Assembly (NCBI GenBank): GCA_031761405.1
Contig: JASEVX010000017.1
Location: 8,934,798-8,998,797 of the forward strand
Length of the DNA: 64,000 bases
Source of the DNA: Serripes groenlandicus
Taxonomy: Eukaryota; Mollusca; Bivalvia; Cardiida; Cardiidae
Direction of reading: 5' to 3'
Position numbers and translations under genes: made by a program. Shown here one piece after another: positions 44,433-55,388 of this stretch. The number at the start of each line of letters is the position of its first letter. The first letter of the stretch is position 1. The notes beneath the pieces were generated by a model. That model was not told the origin of the DNA and ran no database searches. It saw nothing but the letters and a program-made list of their open reading frames with translations.

Positions 44433-45090
44433 AATACTGCTGAGCTAGCATGTTCAAAGCTTCAACTTAAGTGATATATCTTTTTTATTCATTGTCTCGT
44501 CATTCTTATTACGTTTTTTATTTCAATAGAAAATAACGATATTGCAAAAACTAGGCAATCTGAAATGGAATTCCATTCATAATAATACGAAGAAAAAAAC
44601 ACACGCCTGCTTCAGTATTCTCAGTACTTTGATAATGATGAAGCGGTAACATTTGATCTTCCATATCAGAAAAAATCATTTTTGACCACGAAACTGTCTG
44701 CCGTCTGACATGGTTAATGTTCCATTGAAATCTTCAACCGGTCTGAGATGAGATAAGCATCCCTACAAAACTATTCTCCTTGGATGGCGGCTATCAAAAA
44801 GTAATCGTGAAAAATAAATTATCCCCGATATTTCTGTCTAATAATAGTGCCCTCTGTACTTTTATAGTATATTGACACCTATTGTGCTTCGAAAGTGAAA
44901 GCACAAAGAAATTGGCGTCAGAGAAAAAGTTGTAAGCAATAAAAGTCCCGAGCCACTAAAAACGGACATTCGCATGTTTTGAAAGTAATGCTCATTACGA
45001 TGTAACTGCATACATGTTTATATGTTGTTTTTTTATAAAACTTTTCTGCAATGCACAACGTCCTTAAGGTCGGTTTTCGCGTGTCGTTGC
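44433..45090. other. Unassigned AT-rich sequence
   Basis: Nothing recognised. Confidence 0.3.
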
Positions 45091-45159
45091 CCAATTAGAC
45101 GTTGACCATACTGGAAAGATGTATCGACTGATCACAGGATCCATAATTAGCTGATACAC

Positions 45160-45350
45160 TTTTGATCAGTTTTAAAAAATCTGTTTCGAGGGGCACGTGT
45201 AAAGACCAATCAGATTGCAAGTTCGCAGTCTGATGAAAGATCGATACTGATCACGCACACTTTTATTCAGTTTGAATAACTGTTATGAGGCCAGGACATG
45301 TGTTTAGACCAATCAGATTGCAATATCGCAGTATGATCAAGGTATTCAGT
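45160..45350 (+). repeat. 103-bp direct duplication with CCAAT boxes
   Basis: Two diverged copies of about 100 bp: TTTTGATCAGTTTTAAAAAA...AGACCAATCAGATTGCAA at 45203 and TTTATTCAGTTTGAATAACTG...AGACCAATCAGATTGCAA at 45306. Each carries CCAATCAG, the strong form of the NF-Y binding site, the best-kept stretch of the duplication. No transcription start can be placed. Confidence 0.7.
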
Positions 45351-45364
45351 GTTCGCCACAGCTC

Positions 45365-47094
45365 TAAGGCAAGTGTTTCTGTACCGCGACACAAATGGCT
45401 TATCAAAATAATGATGTACATATGCTAGCCCTCATCCAAAAGTATGGTTATACTTCGCTGCGAACCTAGGTCGTTCTTTTCATTGAAAATGCATTTATGC
45501 ATAGTCAAGGAAAACGTAAAATTAAATCGACAGCAAAGCATTGCTGGTGAATGAAGCATAATTTAAGGAAATACATTTTCTCACTTATTTTCCATATGAA
45601 GGTAGGTTGCCGTTGGTGCACGCATGTCGAAACACTGGATTATAATATAAAGGGTTAATTGATTTTCTTTTTTTTTATCTAAAATAATACGGTTATTAAC
45701 AAAGTTGACGAGCCGTCAAATCTATTGCGATGATGGTGTTTCAATTAACTTTTACGAAAGTCGTTTCGGACTTTGAAATGAGTTCTAGTATTGTTTTTTT
45801 CTTTCAAGTAACAGTCGAGTGTACTCAAATGTCTGCTATGGATTACCCGATTAGGGTACTTTTTACGAGTGTAGATGAAAACAATGGTTTTGCAGCCATA
45901 CACCCTGATCCAAATATACACTACATTGCAGAATGTTCTTGACTGCGGAGTCTGTGCAGTATAAACTTTTATTATTGATGCATTGATGTGAGTTAGACTG
46001 GTCGAACTTTCTTTATTGTTTATTTCTATGTAGCTTGACTCTTGTGCACTGTATGAAACATAAACACAAACATACTGCTCTTGTATTTCTCTGTTTTGTA
46101 CACAGCCATAAATGAGAAATCAAATCACCATTAATATTTCAGTAGCGCAGGTTACTTGGATTGCTTTTTAATGTTTTCGTCTAGAGTTAAAGACATTCAT
46201 TGCATATGTGCATTCCGCATGCAATCTACAGTTTAAGTTCATGGGTTACGACTTATTTACACTTACAACTTCGCCTTATTTATAATGTATATATCGTCAT
46301 AAACACAAGTCAAAATTAGGTCAAGGAAACTGGCCACGTGGGTAAACGTTCCAAGATGATGTGTCACACGCGTTGCATAATTACGTATCATCATAATATG
46401 GGCCGAGTTATTCGGATTCCTACATCCGGGACTTTGCCACCAGTGAAGATTCTGACAGACCTGTGATTCAGTGCAGTCTGATAGAGATATTCACTGGTAG
46501 CCATTGAATCATAGATGCTTTCCTGGAGTACGTGTGAACAGTTAAAGTTTATGGTCATGTCACAGTAACTTTACAAGCGTCAAAAGTATGTTTCAATCTG
46601 GCGTGGCTCGTTACATAATACCACCGTGGTGCCTGGTTGTACACGAAGAGACACTTAGTAACAGATTCAGTATGTCGTCTATGGCGTTCTTCTAAAAGCT
46701 CGGTCTTTATGCCATGGAATGGTATTCCCGGAATCTTCCCGTATTTACTCCCGTAGTAAATTCCAATCTGTCCCAATTAAAATCAACCATACGCGTGTGT
46801 CCTTACCTATCGACGGCTAAATACAAACTGACTTAACTACATGTCACTAGCATATATCGTTAAGTCGTTTAGGAGGAAGGTAAATATTCATCGAGTAACT
46901 GGTCCAGACTAAATATATGTACCTGTCCGTCTCGTTCAAACATATCAATATAAGAACCTGCCATGCTTGGTCGTTACACGACACGGTCTAATTGAAAAAA
47001 GTCACTTTATATTTAACAGTTATTGCACGACCCTATATCAGTCATATGCACACTTTGGCTTTGGATTATAAGGATCTATTGACTCATCCGATAT
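45365..47094. other. Region with few repeats and two unsupported open frames
   Basis: About 1.7 kb with no MITE or SINE, unusual for this window. The frames 45730-45942 (plus, 70 aa) and 46555-46776 (minus, 73 aa) have fairly balanced amino-acid make-up, and the first contains TTTTTTCTTTCAAG at about 45795, which could be a splice acceptor. I recognise no domain in either, so they are at best candidate exons. Confidence 0.25.
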
Positions 47095-47357
47095 GAGTCG
47101 TTTCCAGAGAAAACCAACATTATGGACTCTACGTAAAGTATTGACACAGATCAGCCTTCGCAGTCCGCGCAGGCTAATCTGGGTCGACACATTCCGTCCC
47201 AGGTGGGTGGATGTATAGAGTTATGATTCCTGCAACAGAAAATCCATAGGAGGCGAAAAGCGTCTGTCCGGATTAGCCTGCGCGGCATGCTTAGGCTGAT
47301 CCGGGTCGATATGTTACGCATAGTCAACAATGTTGGTTTTCTCATGGAACGGCTCAT
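47095..47357 (-). mobile_element. Family A MITE
   Basis: TGAGTCGTTTCCAGAG to CTCATGGAACGGCTCA, inverted, with TA on both sides. The interior is complete (CCGCGCAGGCTAATCTGGG, CCTGCGCGGCATGCTTAGG). Confidence 0.88.
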
Positions 47358-47404
47358 ATGTTTTTAAAAATTCGCAAAGTCCATGGCAGCCGTAACGTTT
47401 GACA

Positions 47405-47545
47405 TATCAACATGAACCCCCATATAGACGCTTTCTGACGCCTCTGCAGCAGACGGCTTTTTGAAAACATAGAGACAAAAGAAGAAATTGCACAAAACGT
47501 GCAATTTCTCCTTTTGCCACAATGTTTTCCACTTTTTGTCATTTA
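47405..47545 (-). mobile_element. Family C half with intact hairpin
   Basis: CATATAGACGCTTTCTGACG, CCTCTGCAGCAGACGGC, hairpin AAGAAATTGCAC / GTGCAATTTCTCC. The distal half is absent; a 35-bp satellite begins about 50 bp downstream. Confidence 0.8.
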
Positions 47546-47596
47546 GTCACTTTAAGCTTAAGACACATTAGAGGGAAAGTGTGTTGAAAGTGTCCT

Positions 47597-47905
47597 GTAA
47601 TGTAACTACAACTATTCCCGCCTATATCAATGTAATGTAACTACAACTATACCCGCCTATATCAATGTAATGTAACTACAACTATACCCGCCTATATCAA
47701 TGTAATGTAACTACAACTATACCCGCCTATATCAATGTAATGTAACTACAACTATACCCGCCTATATCAATGTAATGTAACTACAACTATACCCGCCTAT
47801 ATCAATGTAATGTAACTACAACTATACCCGCCTATATCAATGTAATGTAACTACAACTATACCCGCCTATATCAATGTAATGTAACTACAACTATACCCG
47901 CCTAT
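47597..47905 (+). repeat. 35-bp minisatellite, about 9 units
   Basis: Units of TGTAATGTAACTACAACTAT, ACCCGCCTATATCAA repeated at 35 bp, nearly identical (the first has ATTCCCGCC). The last unit ends ACCCGCCTATGCGTTTATC. Confidence 0.96.
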
Positions 47906-48052
47906 GCGTTTATCAAATCAACTTCAACACCATTTTCAACTCCAATGAAACATTTCGTGTTTGCAGTGGTTCTGGCATCCCGAATATTTCTCGTCCATGA
48001 GCTATCAGTGAATTTGGGTCTGTACCAATAACAATAAACAATAACAATAAAC

Positions 48053-48210
48053 ATGTTCTTACGACACATCTGCAGCAGGCGACTTTGCAAACAGCCGGGC
48101 AAAAAATAGGAAAATCTTTAAATCGTTGAAAACATTGTGGCGAAACTGAAAATTGCACATGGTGTTTTCAAATGACGAAAGCTGCAGATGCGTCAAAGTG
48201 CACCCGCTTC
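48053..48210 (+). mobile_element. Family C MITE, shortened
   Basis: CACATCTGCAGCAGGCGACTT at the left and AAGCTGCAGATGCGTCAAAG at the right; middle partly deleted. It may be the other flank of the C half at 47405, with satellite and unrelated sequence between, but both parts include a left arm, so two insertions are likelier. Confidence 0.7.
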
Positions 48211-48227
48211 AGACGTTGTTTATTCGT

Positions 48228-48330
48228 ATGTTTTTTTTACGCCGCTTTCAACAATTTTTCAGTGAGTTCACGTTGTAGTTTGGGTAAGTTACCAGTACTA
48301 CTGCAGCATCTATCCTATCCGCCAGCAGGT
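48228..48330 (-). mobile_element. SINE type 1 tail
   Basis: TTTTTTTTACGCCGCTTTC, TTTTTCAGTGAGTTCACG and GGTAAGTTACCAGTACTAC: inverted tail and start of body only. Confidence 0.65.
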
Positions 48331-48363
48331 TAACCGAAATGCATTTGCACTCGTTTTAAATAT

Positions 48364-48552
48364 TTCCCACATATGAACACATTCTGTTGCCTCTGCAGCA
48401 GACGACTTTTGAAAGCATTTTTTTCCATTATCACCATAACGTTTCCAACTCGATTCAATAATGAAACTTCAGTCATTTCGATTGTTCATATTTTGGCCGA
48501 AATATTTTCAAAGTCGTCTGCTACAGATGTGTTTTATGTGGGAAAGGGTAAG
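48364..48552 (-). mobile_element. Family C MITE
   Basis: TTCCCACATATGAACAC and GCCTCTGCAGCAGACGAC at the left, GTCGTCTGCTACAG and ATGTGGGAAAGGG at the right. The hairpin is missing. Confidence 0.8.
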
Positions 48553-49029
48553 TATGAAAGAAAATGATAGAAACTGTACATTATAAGCGAATACATATGT
48601 AACTGTGTTCCGTTTGTAAATAATATGTTTCCACAAGGGGTACCCTTCCACAAGAGAGAAAAACAGGCAGGTTCTGCAAAAATGTAAGTACATAATATGT
48701 AATCATTATATTAAATTAATTACATAATCGCTTTTTGGAATGCTGTCAATGATGTTCAATTAAAGTGCAACAAAAGATAAATACTAGGAATTATTTGACG
48801 ATGAAAGAAAGTTAGCCAACGGTTATAATCTTATTTACAGAATTTGTGTTCAACAATGCAACTGGTGTTTGAAATGGATACGAATCCTTCCTGAATCTTT
48901 GTTTGAGTGTAGCCTTGTGAAAACCAATCTTAGGGCGTGTGCAGAAAGATCCTGATAAACCAGCACAGAGTAATACAGATCTGCACTGTACACTAATACT
49001 AATAATTCATAGACGGATTCAAGACACAT
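48553..49029. other. Unassigned AT-rich sequence
   Basis: Frames 48508-48693 and 48850-49098 have no recognised domain. Confidence 0.3.
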
Positions 49030-49232
49030 GAATCCTGGCTTTCTCCCACCAGTATTCCAAACAACAGTCTTTCCAAGCAACTGGCTGCATGGCCACAATT
49101 AGTTGATGGCGAATGACCCGTATTGCATTGACTTTTGTCGAACGTCGGTAAGAATGTTGGTCGAGCTGGGGTTCGATATCACAACACCTGGATTGAAAAC
49201 CCACCCGCGTCTCCATCGGTCGCTTATTTATA
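49030..49232 (-). mobile_element. SINE type 2, head and body
   Basis: On the minus strand the head has the B-box from AGCTGGGGTTCGATATCAC and an A-box region opposite CGTCTCCATCGGTCGC. The body matches AAGCAACTGGCTGCATGG and GACTTTTGTCGAACGTCGG. The tail is missing. Frames 48850-49098 and 49019-49288 overlap it. Confidence 0.75.
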
Positions 49233-49378
49233 GAGGTAGTACAGCACATCACACTACCAGGTAGAAGTGAACTAATGGCGACTGACACTTATTGGTATGT
49301 AGCCTGGCAAACACCATGTCAGAACATGATGCATAGTTTGTAAGCAAGCTTACATGTTGCACCATTCGATCTACTTGA

Positions 49379-49555
49379 CCTTTTCCCACATTCAACACAT
49401 CTAAACGACTATGAAAAGATCTTTGCAGATATATGAAAACGTATGGTAATTGATTAGTGTTGAAAACATTGTCTGCAAATCTCAAAATGAACAATGTTCC
49501 CTTTTGTCGTCTGCTGTAGAGGCGTCAACATTCGTAGGTATGAGGAAAAAGGGAT
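49379..49555 (+). mobile_element. Family C MITE, diverged
   Basis: ACCTTTTCCCACATTCAAC at the left, TTTTGTCGTCTGCTGTAGAGG and ATGAGGAAAAAGGGATA at the right. Confidence 0.75.
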
Positions 49556-49719
49556 ATCCTGTATCGCATGTACATACAAAGGAAACTACATTTGCGAACA
49601 ATGTAGATCAAGATCAGTCTTAAAGTTCGCTACTCAATTAGTATAAGGTAGCAAGGTCGACTCAATGAATACGTAAGCACTTATATAATAACAATGGGGA
49701 TTTCTTTCGTTTAAACATA

Positions 49720-49980
49720 TGAGCCGTTCCACGAGAAAACCAACATTATTGACTGCGTAATGTATTGACACGGATCAGCCTAAGCATGCCGCGCAGGCTT
49801 ACCCGGATACATACGTTTCGCCTCCTGTGGATTTTCTGTTTCAGGAATCATTACTCTTTACCTCTATCGCCCTGAGACGGAATGTGTCGGCCCGGATTAG
49901 TCTGCGCAGATTGCGCAGGCTGATCTGAGTCGATACATTACGCAGAGTCAATAATGTTGGTTTTCTCGTGGATCGGCTCA
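49720..49980 (+). mobile_element. Family A MITE, complete
   Basis: TGAGCCGTTCCACGAGAAAAC to GTTTTCTCGTGGATCGGCTCA: both termini present. The inner palindrome CCTAAGCATGCCGCGCAGGC / GTCTGCGCAGATTGCGCAGGC is well kept. A good reference copy for the family. Confidence 0.92.
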
Positions 49981-49985
49981 ATTAT

Positions 49986-50200
49986 CTATTTGACATCGAT
50001 TGCGAAACAAGCTTTCAGTACATATCAATCACGGTCGATGTCCGCTTCCGGGAGACCTAACCAGTGCTCGATCAGTTTTTGTGGAAAAATGCCAAAAGGC
50101 AGGTCCGTTTCATCAAGAGTTTCGTACCCGGGACCTTTGTCGACTCTGTGCATCTGCACAAGTGTCTATCAATGGTGCCAATACCAGTTTCGGTAAGTCA
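49986..50200 (-). mobile_element. SINE type 3, inverted
   Basis: The minus-strand tail is the complement of ATCGATTGCGAAACAAGCT. The body includes the complement of GTCCGCTTCCGGGAGACC, and the B-box region is the complement of TACCCGGGACCTTTGTCG. Same order as the plus-strand copy at 61231-61463. Overlapping frames 49954-50255 are by-products. Confidence 0.7.
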
Positions 50201-50228
50201 GTGGAATAAGATTGATATCGTCCCCAAG

Positions 50229-50428
50229 TATCTCTTTCAGCGCCGAATTGTTTAAAGTAGAATCTTCTATGTTCAAAATCGGGCGTCTCCATTTCTCACG
50301 TAATTAAAGTTTGGACTATTTTGATAACTAAAAGGCAAACAATGCTGATTTCAAGTGAGACAGCGTTACGAGCTGACTCACCTGAATCAGTATTGTTTGC
50401 AAAAACCTCAATATTGCCTTTGGCGCTC
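50229..50428 (-). mobile_element. Family E MITE, inverted
   Basis: TCTCTTTCAGCGCCGAATTG to CAATATTGCCTTTGGCGCT. Reversed relative to the other copies. The AP-1 form here is TGACTCA at 50374-50380. The outer TTAA is lost on both sides. Confidence 0.85.
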
Positions 50429-50776
50429 AATGAACATACCACGGGGAACCCATTTCTAGAAAAGTGAATATGCAAATATGAAATTATGTCCATGTTCGTG
50501 GTAGTTGTTGTACATTTTCGCGAAGATGGCTTTCAAAAACAATGAGCTTTTTCATAATATTTACTAATACGTATTCCAATTAATATTTTTGATGGTCAAT
50601 TTAACCTGATCTTGTATGCCCAAAATTTCGAGCAGGCTAAAGCTATCTAAAGCTAAAGTCCTCGTCACCTGTCTCAGGCTTTATTCCTGTCTGACATGAA
50701 CACAACACTAATTTTTAAACCTTTGAGGGTTATTACTAACGTCATAAAACTAGGTAGAAACAATGGTGAGACAAGG
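50429..50776. other. Unassigned sequence
   Basis: Nothing recognised. Confidence 0.3.
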
Positions 50777-50980
50777 CTAACCCTTTCCAACATACAACAA
50801 ATCTGAAGCAGACGATATCGAAAAAAGCTAGGTTAAAAATGAAATATCAAAAAAATGACAGCATAGAGATAACAAATAAAATAAACTCATTATAAGCGAA
50901 TTCTCCTTTTTGTCACAATGTTCTTCAACACTTCACTGCTGTAAATGCGTCAACACGCGTCAGTTAGTGGGAAAGGGTTC
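50777..50980 (+). mobile_element. Family C MITE, diverged
   Basis: CTAACCCTTTCCAACATACAAC and GAAGCAGACGATATCG at the left, CACTGCTGTAAATGCGTC and GTGGGAAAGGGTT at the right. Confidence 0.78.
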
Positions 50981-51844
50981 TAGCTCGACCGGAATGCGGT
51001 CACTACATGTCTGAACTTTGCAGAGGAATCGGGACATAGTAATACGTGAGTAACACGCCAAGTACATTGTACAGAAGACAGTACCAATTAATGCTACATG
51101 CTTGATACCCCGATGGTTATTATATTCGCGAAGACGTTATGTAGCATTTTGCTGTGCCCAAACCTATTCGTATTGTGTATCTTTTCCATTTGATATACCA
51201 AATATTATCTATTCAAATATTTACCTGATGTGTTGTATAGATATACATTTATTTACTTTTGTCAAAACCATATTCTTTGTAGATGACCATAGACAAATTG
51301 TGTCGATTGTGCCAACACAGAATTGACTAGGATTGAAATTGCTATCTATGTTTATAACCTGGAAGAAAGTGTGGGCATACTCTGTATCCCAGCTTGTTTT
51401 ACTTGTTCACACTGCGATGCTCGTACTATGTTTGATGTTGAAATGTGTAATTACTCATTTTTGATATTTTAACCTTTGTCCTGCATTTCATTACTTAAAT
51501 CAATATCTTAATATACCCAAAGGAAAAGGTAAATCTTCAAAATAAATGCACTCTAAAGATGTTGTTCCGATTTATTATACTTTTGTACGATTTAACGATG
51601 ACCCATTATATACAATCCTACAAAACACATACAAATACATATAACACTAACGTTTAATCTAATAATACAAAAATTAAAACCTATATCGCTTAGCTGATAA
51701 TATTTCACATACAAATTATTATTTTAATGACTCAACGAACGATTCAAAAAAGATTATGTGCGCACCGTTCTGGGTTCAGCCATTGTTTCTCAGAATCGTT
51801 CCTTTGTTGGGTAGGATGATTTCAGAGATTGAGTTGTAATGCAT
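50981..51844. other. Unassigned AT-rich sequence
   Basis: The frame 51102-51326 (74 aa) is not recognised. 51560-51730 is especially AT-rich. Confidence 0.3.
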
Positions 51845-51968
51845 AGCCTATATTCCTGAACGCCAAGGAGGGTAAGTCATTATATCCATCTTAAAGTCTA
51901 TGGTGTGACCGGTCATGGATCGAACCAGCTTCCAAACCCATTCACCAGTGAGCCGGTACTACATCTAG
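51845..51968 (-). mobile_element. tRNA-derived SINE type 1, head and start of body
   Basis: CGCCAAGGAGGGTAAGTCATT is body; ACCGGTCATGGATCGAACC gives the B-box on the minus strand; the A-box would lie opposite CCAGTGAGCCGGTACTACA. Confidence 0.65.
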
Positions 51969-52702
51969 ATAAATACTTAATCAGAATAGTTCATGTTTTA
52001 CTGTCTGATGGCATGTACATATTGGATAAATACAGACTAAACAGTGACAATTATCACGCGATTAAACTCACTGTTTGATACAGCAAGTTTATCAGGCTAT
52101 AATCCGCTGTTTATACTCAATAATCCGCTGTAAAACAAATGTTAAACAAAAATGTGTTCTAAACAGACAGAAAACAGCATGACTCTACAGACAGCTGGTT
52201 TAATTTCCCCAGTTCTACTTTATGTTGTATAGATCCTACATGTTCGTTATGACGATTGGAATCAACAATCCTTGACGCACACCAAGTATTCTGTATATGT
52301 GAGGGTCGGTCATAAACTACGGAAAATAAAACATGTCTGTATGAAAAGGATGTTCAATACATACAATTAACTGAACACAGCTAATCTAAGGTTAGGGGAG
52401 TAAACCATAACATATTTGTAACAAATCTAGATCAACTTGTGCATCCGAAATGCTTAATCTGAACCTCCACTGCTTGTCAAAAGGTCATATAACGTTTAAT
52501 GTACTCCTGTCAAATGCCTTACATTCTGGTGACATGGCTACTTTTGCAATATTCATTCGTATTATTAGCTTAAATGGAAGCAAAATGTTCATTTCACAAG
52601 CGTTTTTTTCTAGACATCATTATCACCATATCAAGTCTCAAATGTTTAGACGGAGTTTTAGAAATGTCCAACATTACTGTTGCAGGTGATCGCGCGTTGT
52701 TT
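51969..52702. other. Unassigned AT-rich sequence
   Basis: The frame 52450-52689 (79 aa) shows no domain. Nothing else recognised. Confidence 0.3.
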
Positions 52703-52770
52703 TAACGGGTTTGGAAGCGGTTTGTCTAACGGTAAATAGGTCAATACCAAACCGTTGCACAAACCCGTTC
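52703..52770. repeat. Imperfect palindrome
   Basis: AACGGGTTTGGAAGCGGTTTG at the left roughly pairs with CAAACCGTTGCACAAACCCG at the right, then CCGTTCCAAACC and similar words follow to about 52850. Perhaps a decayed foldback element; no second copy seen. Confidence 0.45.
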
Positions 52771-53099
52771 CAAACCATTCGCATTCCTTTACCATAACAA
52801 CGGAAGACCATTTGTGAAACGGTCATGTCAAACATTTCCAAAACCTCCGTCTACCGTTATCGAGTTTAGAAAACAATTCGGAAAGAAATCTTCGAACGCC
52901 GTATGTATATTTTATGAATTAGTGAAGAACACAATCGCATTGCGATAGAAGCACGTATACTGAATTTTAACACACACTAGTTATAGTGTGTGACTTTTGC
53001 GGCGAGTGCGATTAGAAACTGTGGAAGGGCAACCATATCAGTGCATTTACTGGTCCCAAGAACCACTCTGGTTTGGTTTAATGCGTTCCATGGCTCACA

Positions 53100-53341
53100 T
53101 ACGGTGGCACAGAGGTGACATGTGTATGTTTTTATTTATCTCATGCGTACGACAGACTAAGTCGTGCGCACGAGATACTATGTCCTGCGCACAAGATTAT
53201 TAAGTCGTGCGCACGAGTTACTAAGTCGTGCGCACGACATAGTATCTCGTGCGCACGACATAGTATCTCGTGCGTACGACTTAGTATGTCGTGCGCACGA
53301 GATAAATAAAAACATACACATGTCACCTCTGTGCCACCGTA
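53100..53341. mobile_element. Family H foldback element with eight palindromic 21-bp units
   Basis: The outer arms TACGGTGGCACAGAGGTGAC and GTCACCTCTGTGCCACCGTA, extended by ATGTGTATGTTTTTATTTAT, form near-perfect inverted repeats of over 40 bp with TA at each edge. The interior has eight 21-22 bp units starting at 53142, 53163, 53184, 53206, 53227, 53248, 53269 and 53290, each centred on CGTGCGCACG or a close variant. Frames on both strands (53115-53309, 53141-53359, 53164-53466) stay open because 21 is divisible by three; the translated repeat is an artefact of that. Confidence 0.9.
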
Positions 53342-53651
53342 CTCACACGATTGTCCCAAGGCGACGACATTTTGTATTAACGAACAAAGTATACCGTTGT
53401 TTTTGTTGTGGTTTTTTTCTGACGTTAATTACATCTGCGGGATTTGTTAGACATCCCTCCAAATGAATTCCCATTCCAGTCATATCAAATAGGATGACAC
53501 GCCCATTAAGAATTAGTTCATACATTATAGAGAATTTACACGTTCCCTGTTTCTATTTAATCGTAAATCGGTCGTTTATTCTTTTATTTTATTATACCGG
53601 TTCACTTAATGTGACTACTGTTTATCTACACCGTTCTTACATAAAGACGTG

Positions 53652-53848
53652 CGTTGACGCAGCTGCAGCAGACAACTTTTGAAACCATTGTAGAAAAATA
53701 AGAAATTGCTAATAATGAGCAATTTCTCCATTTGCCACAGCTTTTTCAACTCTATTGAACAATGACACTTCCATTTGTTGATATTTTCTAATATGGTTCA
53801 TGTTTTCAAAATTGTCTTCTGACGAGTTGTTGTATGTGGGAAATTAAT
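53652..53848 (-). mobile_element. Family C MITE
   Basis: GACGCAGCTGCAGCAGACAAC at the left, TTGTATGTGGGAAATTAAT at the right. The hairpin GAAATTGCTAATAATGAGCAATTTC is well kept. GTCTGCTGCAG is decayed to GTCTTCTGACG. Confidence 0.8.
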
Positions 53849-54314
53849 ATATGGCGTTTGTCATGTCGCCCCGGCATAAGGGTTTGCACGAACAATCATA
53901 TTACACAAAGTACGAAATGCGCACGTGTACTGGTTTATTGTGTACTCAAACTTGGAGTTATGTAAACTGTTTGTAAATCTGGATTATCTATGCTGAAGTT
54001 TGTTTATAATCGCAGTGAAAATCTGATTCATGCATCTGTTGCGACAACATTTAAGCATTAAAGAATATATTAGTATGAGTCAATTGTCAGTTACACAACA
54101 GCATTTCCTTCTCTGGCCTTGTAATTTACAATCAAATATGTAATTGTGTTCTATCTACGGGTAAGTAGACTGGAAGATTTATGTGAAATACATAGTAACT
54201 GAGTCAAGTCATACAAAACCCGACCCTTTCAGGTATCATATGTGTTGATCATTAAAAGCAAAACACATACTTGCATTTATAGAATGTATGAACAAACATG
54301 GTGTGGAATAGGGA
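53849..54314. other. Unassigned AT-rich sequence
   Basis: Nothing recognised. Confidence 0.3.
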
Positions 54315-54545
54315 TTGGTTGATTGTTTGGTGTTTAACACCCTTTTCAAAACTTGTTCAATTGTATCAGCGTTTCCTGGGTAAGTTACCAGGACTACTGG
54401 TCCATTTATCATGACACTGGCCAGTCAGACGTAATACTAACCCCTCAGCCCTAAGCGCGAAGGAGGGCAGCCATTATTACAGTATTTCGTATGACCGGGC
54501 CGCGGATCGAACATCCGAACTCCCGCATCCTAGGTTGGATCAGGG
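54315..54545 (-). mobile_element. tRNA-derived SINE type 1, near complete
   Basis: Tail GATTGTTTGGTGTTTAACACC, body GGTAAGTTACCAGGACTACTGG and TCATGACACTGGCCAG, head GGGCCGCGGATCGAACATCC (inverted B-box GTTCGATCC). The most complete minus-strand type 1 copy in the window. The A-box end is disturbed. Confidence 0.8.
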
Positions 54546-54700
54546 AAGACTCATATCAGACCGCAGCCTTATCTGTGGCTTTCATTATCGCACAATGTGT
54601 AGGTCATTTCCAAGATCTTCGTTCCATGTCATCAAGGTCGGGCTACAGACGTTTCAGGAATAGTTGAATGATTAATAAGGGTTAAACGCTGTTTTCAACA

Positions 54701-54975
54701 TTATTATCCCCTCTGCTAACGAAGTTTGCGATGTGGATATAGTAACCGGACTGTCCATTCGTTCGTTCGTTCGTCCGTGCATCCGTCCGTAACAACCGTG
54801 TGACCACTCTACACTGAACATCCTTCGACCGACCTAACCTAACTTGATATACAGTTCGTATATGGCAAGGTCTAGAAGCCTATTTATTTTCAAGGTCATT
54901 GGTTAAAGGTCAAGGTCAAAATTTTACTTTGAATACCGAGGGGGTGCATCAGCTTTGCGGTGCCCTTGTTTCATT
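54701..54975 (+). repeat. Dispersed repeat with AAGGTCA motifs
   Basis: Starts TTATCCCCTCTGCTAACGAAG, has a TTCG/TCCG simple run at 54766-54790, and ends GCTTTGCGGTGCCCTTGTTTC. I recognise this layout from bivalve genomes as a common dispersed repeat; here the middle appears shortened. It holds TCAAGGTCA at 54890-54898 and AGGTCAAGGTCA at 54907-54918, matching nuclear-receptor half-sites. Confidence 0.6.
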
Positions 54976-55215
54976 TATATCGCGATGGCCTATTTAACTT
55001 GCCATGTACCATGTGTTCTTACCCGTCCTTACTGTCACAACATTCGTCTCAGACGCTCTAACTTCCAACATAGACTGTCTTTTAGACCATTCACGGAAGT
55101 GAAATGACGCTAGTCACAATAAACAGTTATCAATCATTTGAAAGAATCAATGGTAGAGTCAATGTTCGAACCCAAGAGTCCTGAATTAATAGACCTTGGC
55201 CGTGTATCAACAGTT
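54976..55215 (-). mobile_element. SINE type 2, diverged
   Basis: TATATCGCGATGGCCTA (tail core), TACCATGTGTTCTTACC, GAAGTGAAATGACGCTAG and CAATGTTCGAACCCAAGAG (B-box GGTTCGAAC on the minus strand). Recognisable along its length but old. Confidence 0.55.
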
Positions 55216-55264
55216 ACTCATTTTTGTCTTGGCAACATTACTCTTATAAAGGCTATAATGGGTG

Positions 55265-55370
55265 CTTTGCCAAAGGGCAGTAAACCTTGACCGTTGCGAG
55301 CGAGGATCGAATACGAGTTGCACGGTCCCAAATCTCCCAGCGGATTCCTTCGTGCAGGCTAAAGTATGGC
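55265..55370 (-). mobile_element. tRNA-like SINE head
   Basis: GTTGCGAGCGAGGATCGAATAC gives a degenerate inverted B-box, followed by CTCCCAGCGGATTCC. The matching body is weak. Confidence 0.4.
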
Positions 55371-55388
55371 AATCCTTTTTACTATTTA

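Noticed and set aside
51560..51730. Replication origin or matrix-attachment site
   Set aside because: AT-richness alone; no ordered motif to support the claim.
53115..53466. Repeat proteins rich in SCAR and SRAHD motifs
   Set aside because: They come from the 21-bp palindromic units of element H, read on both strands.
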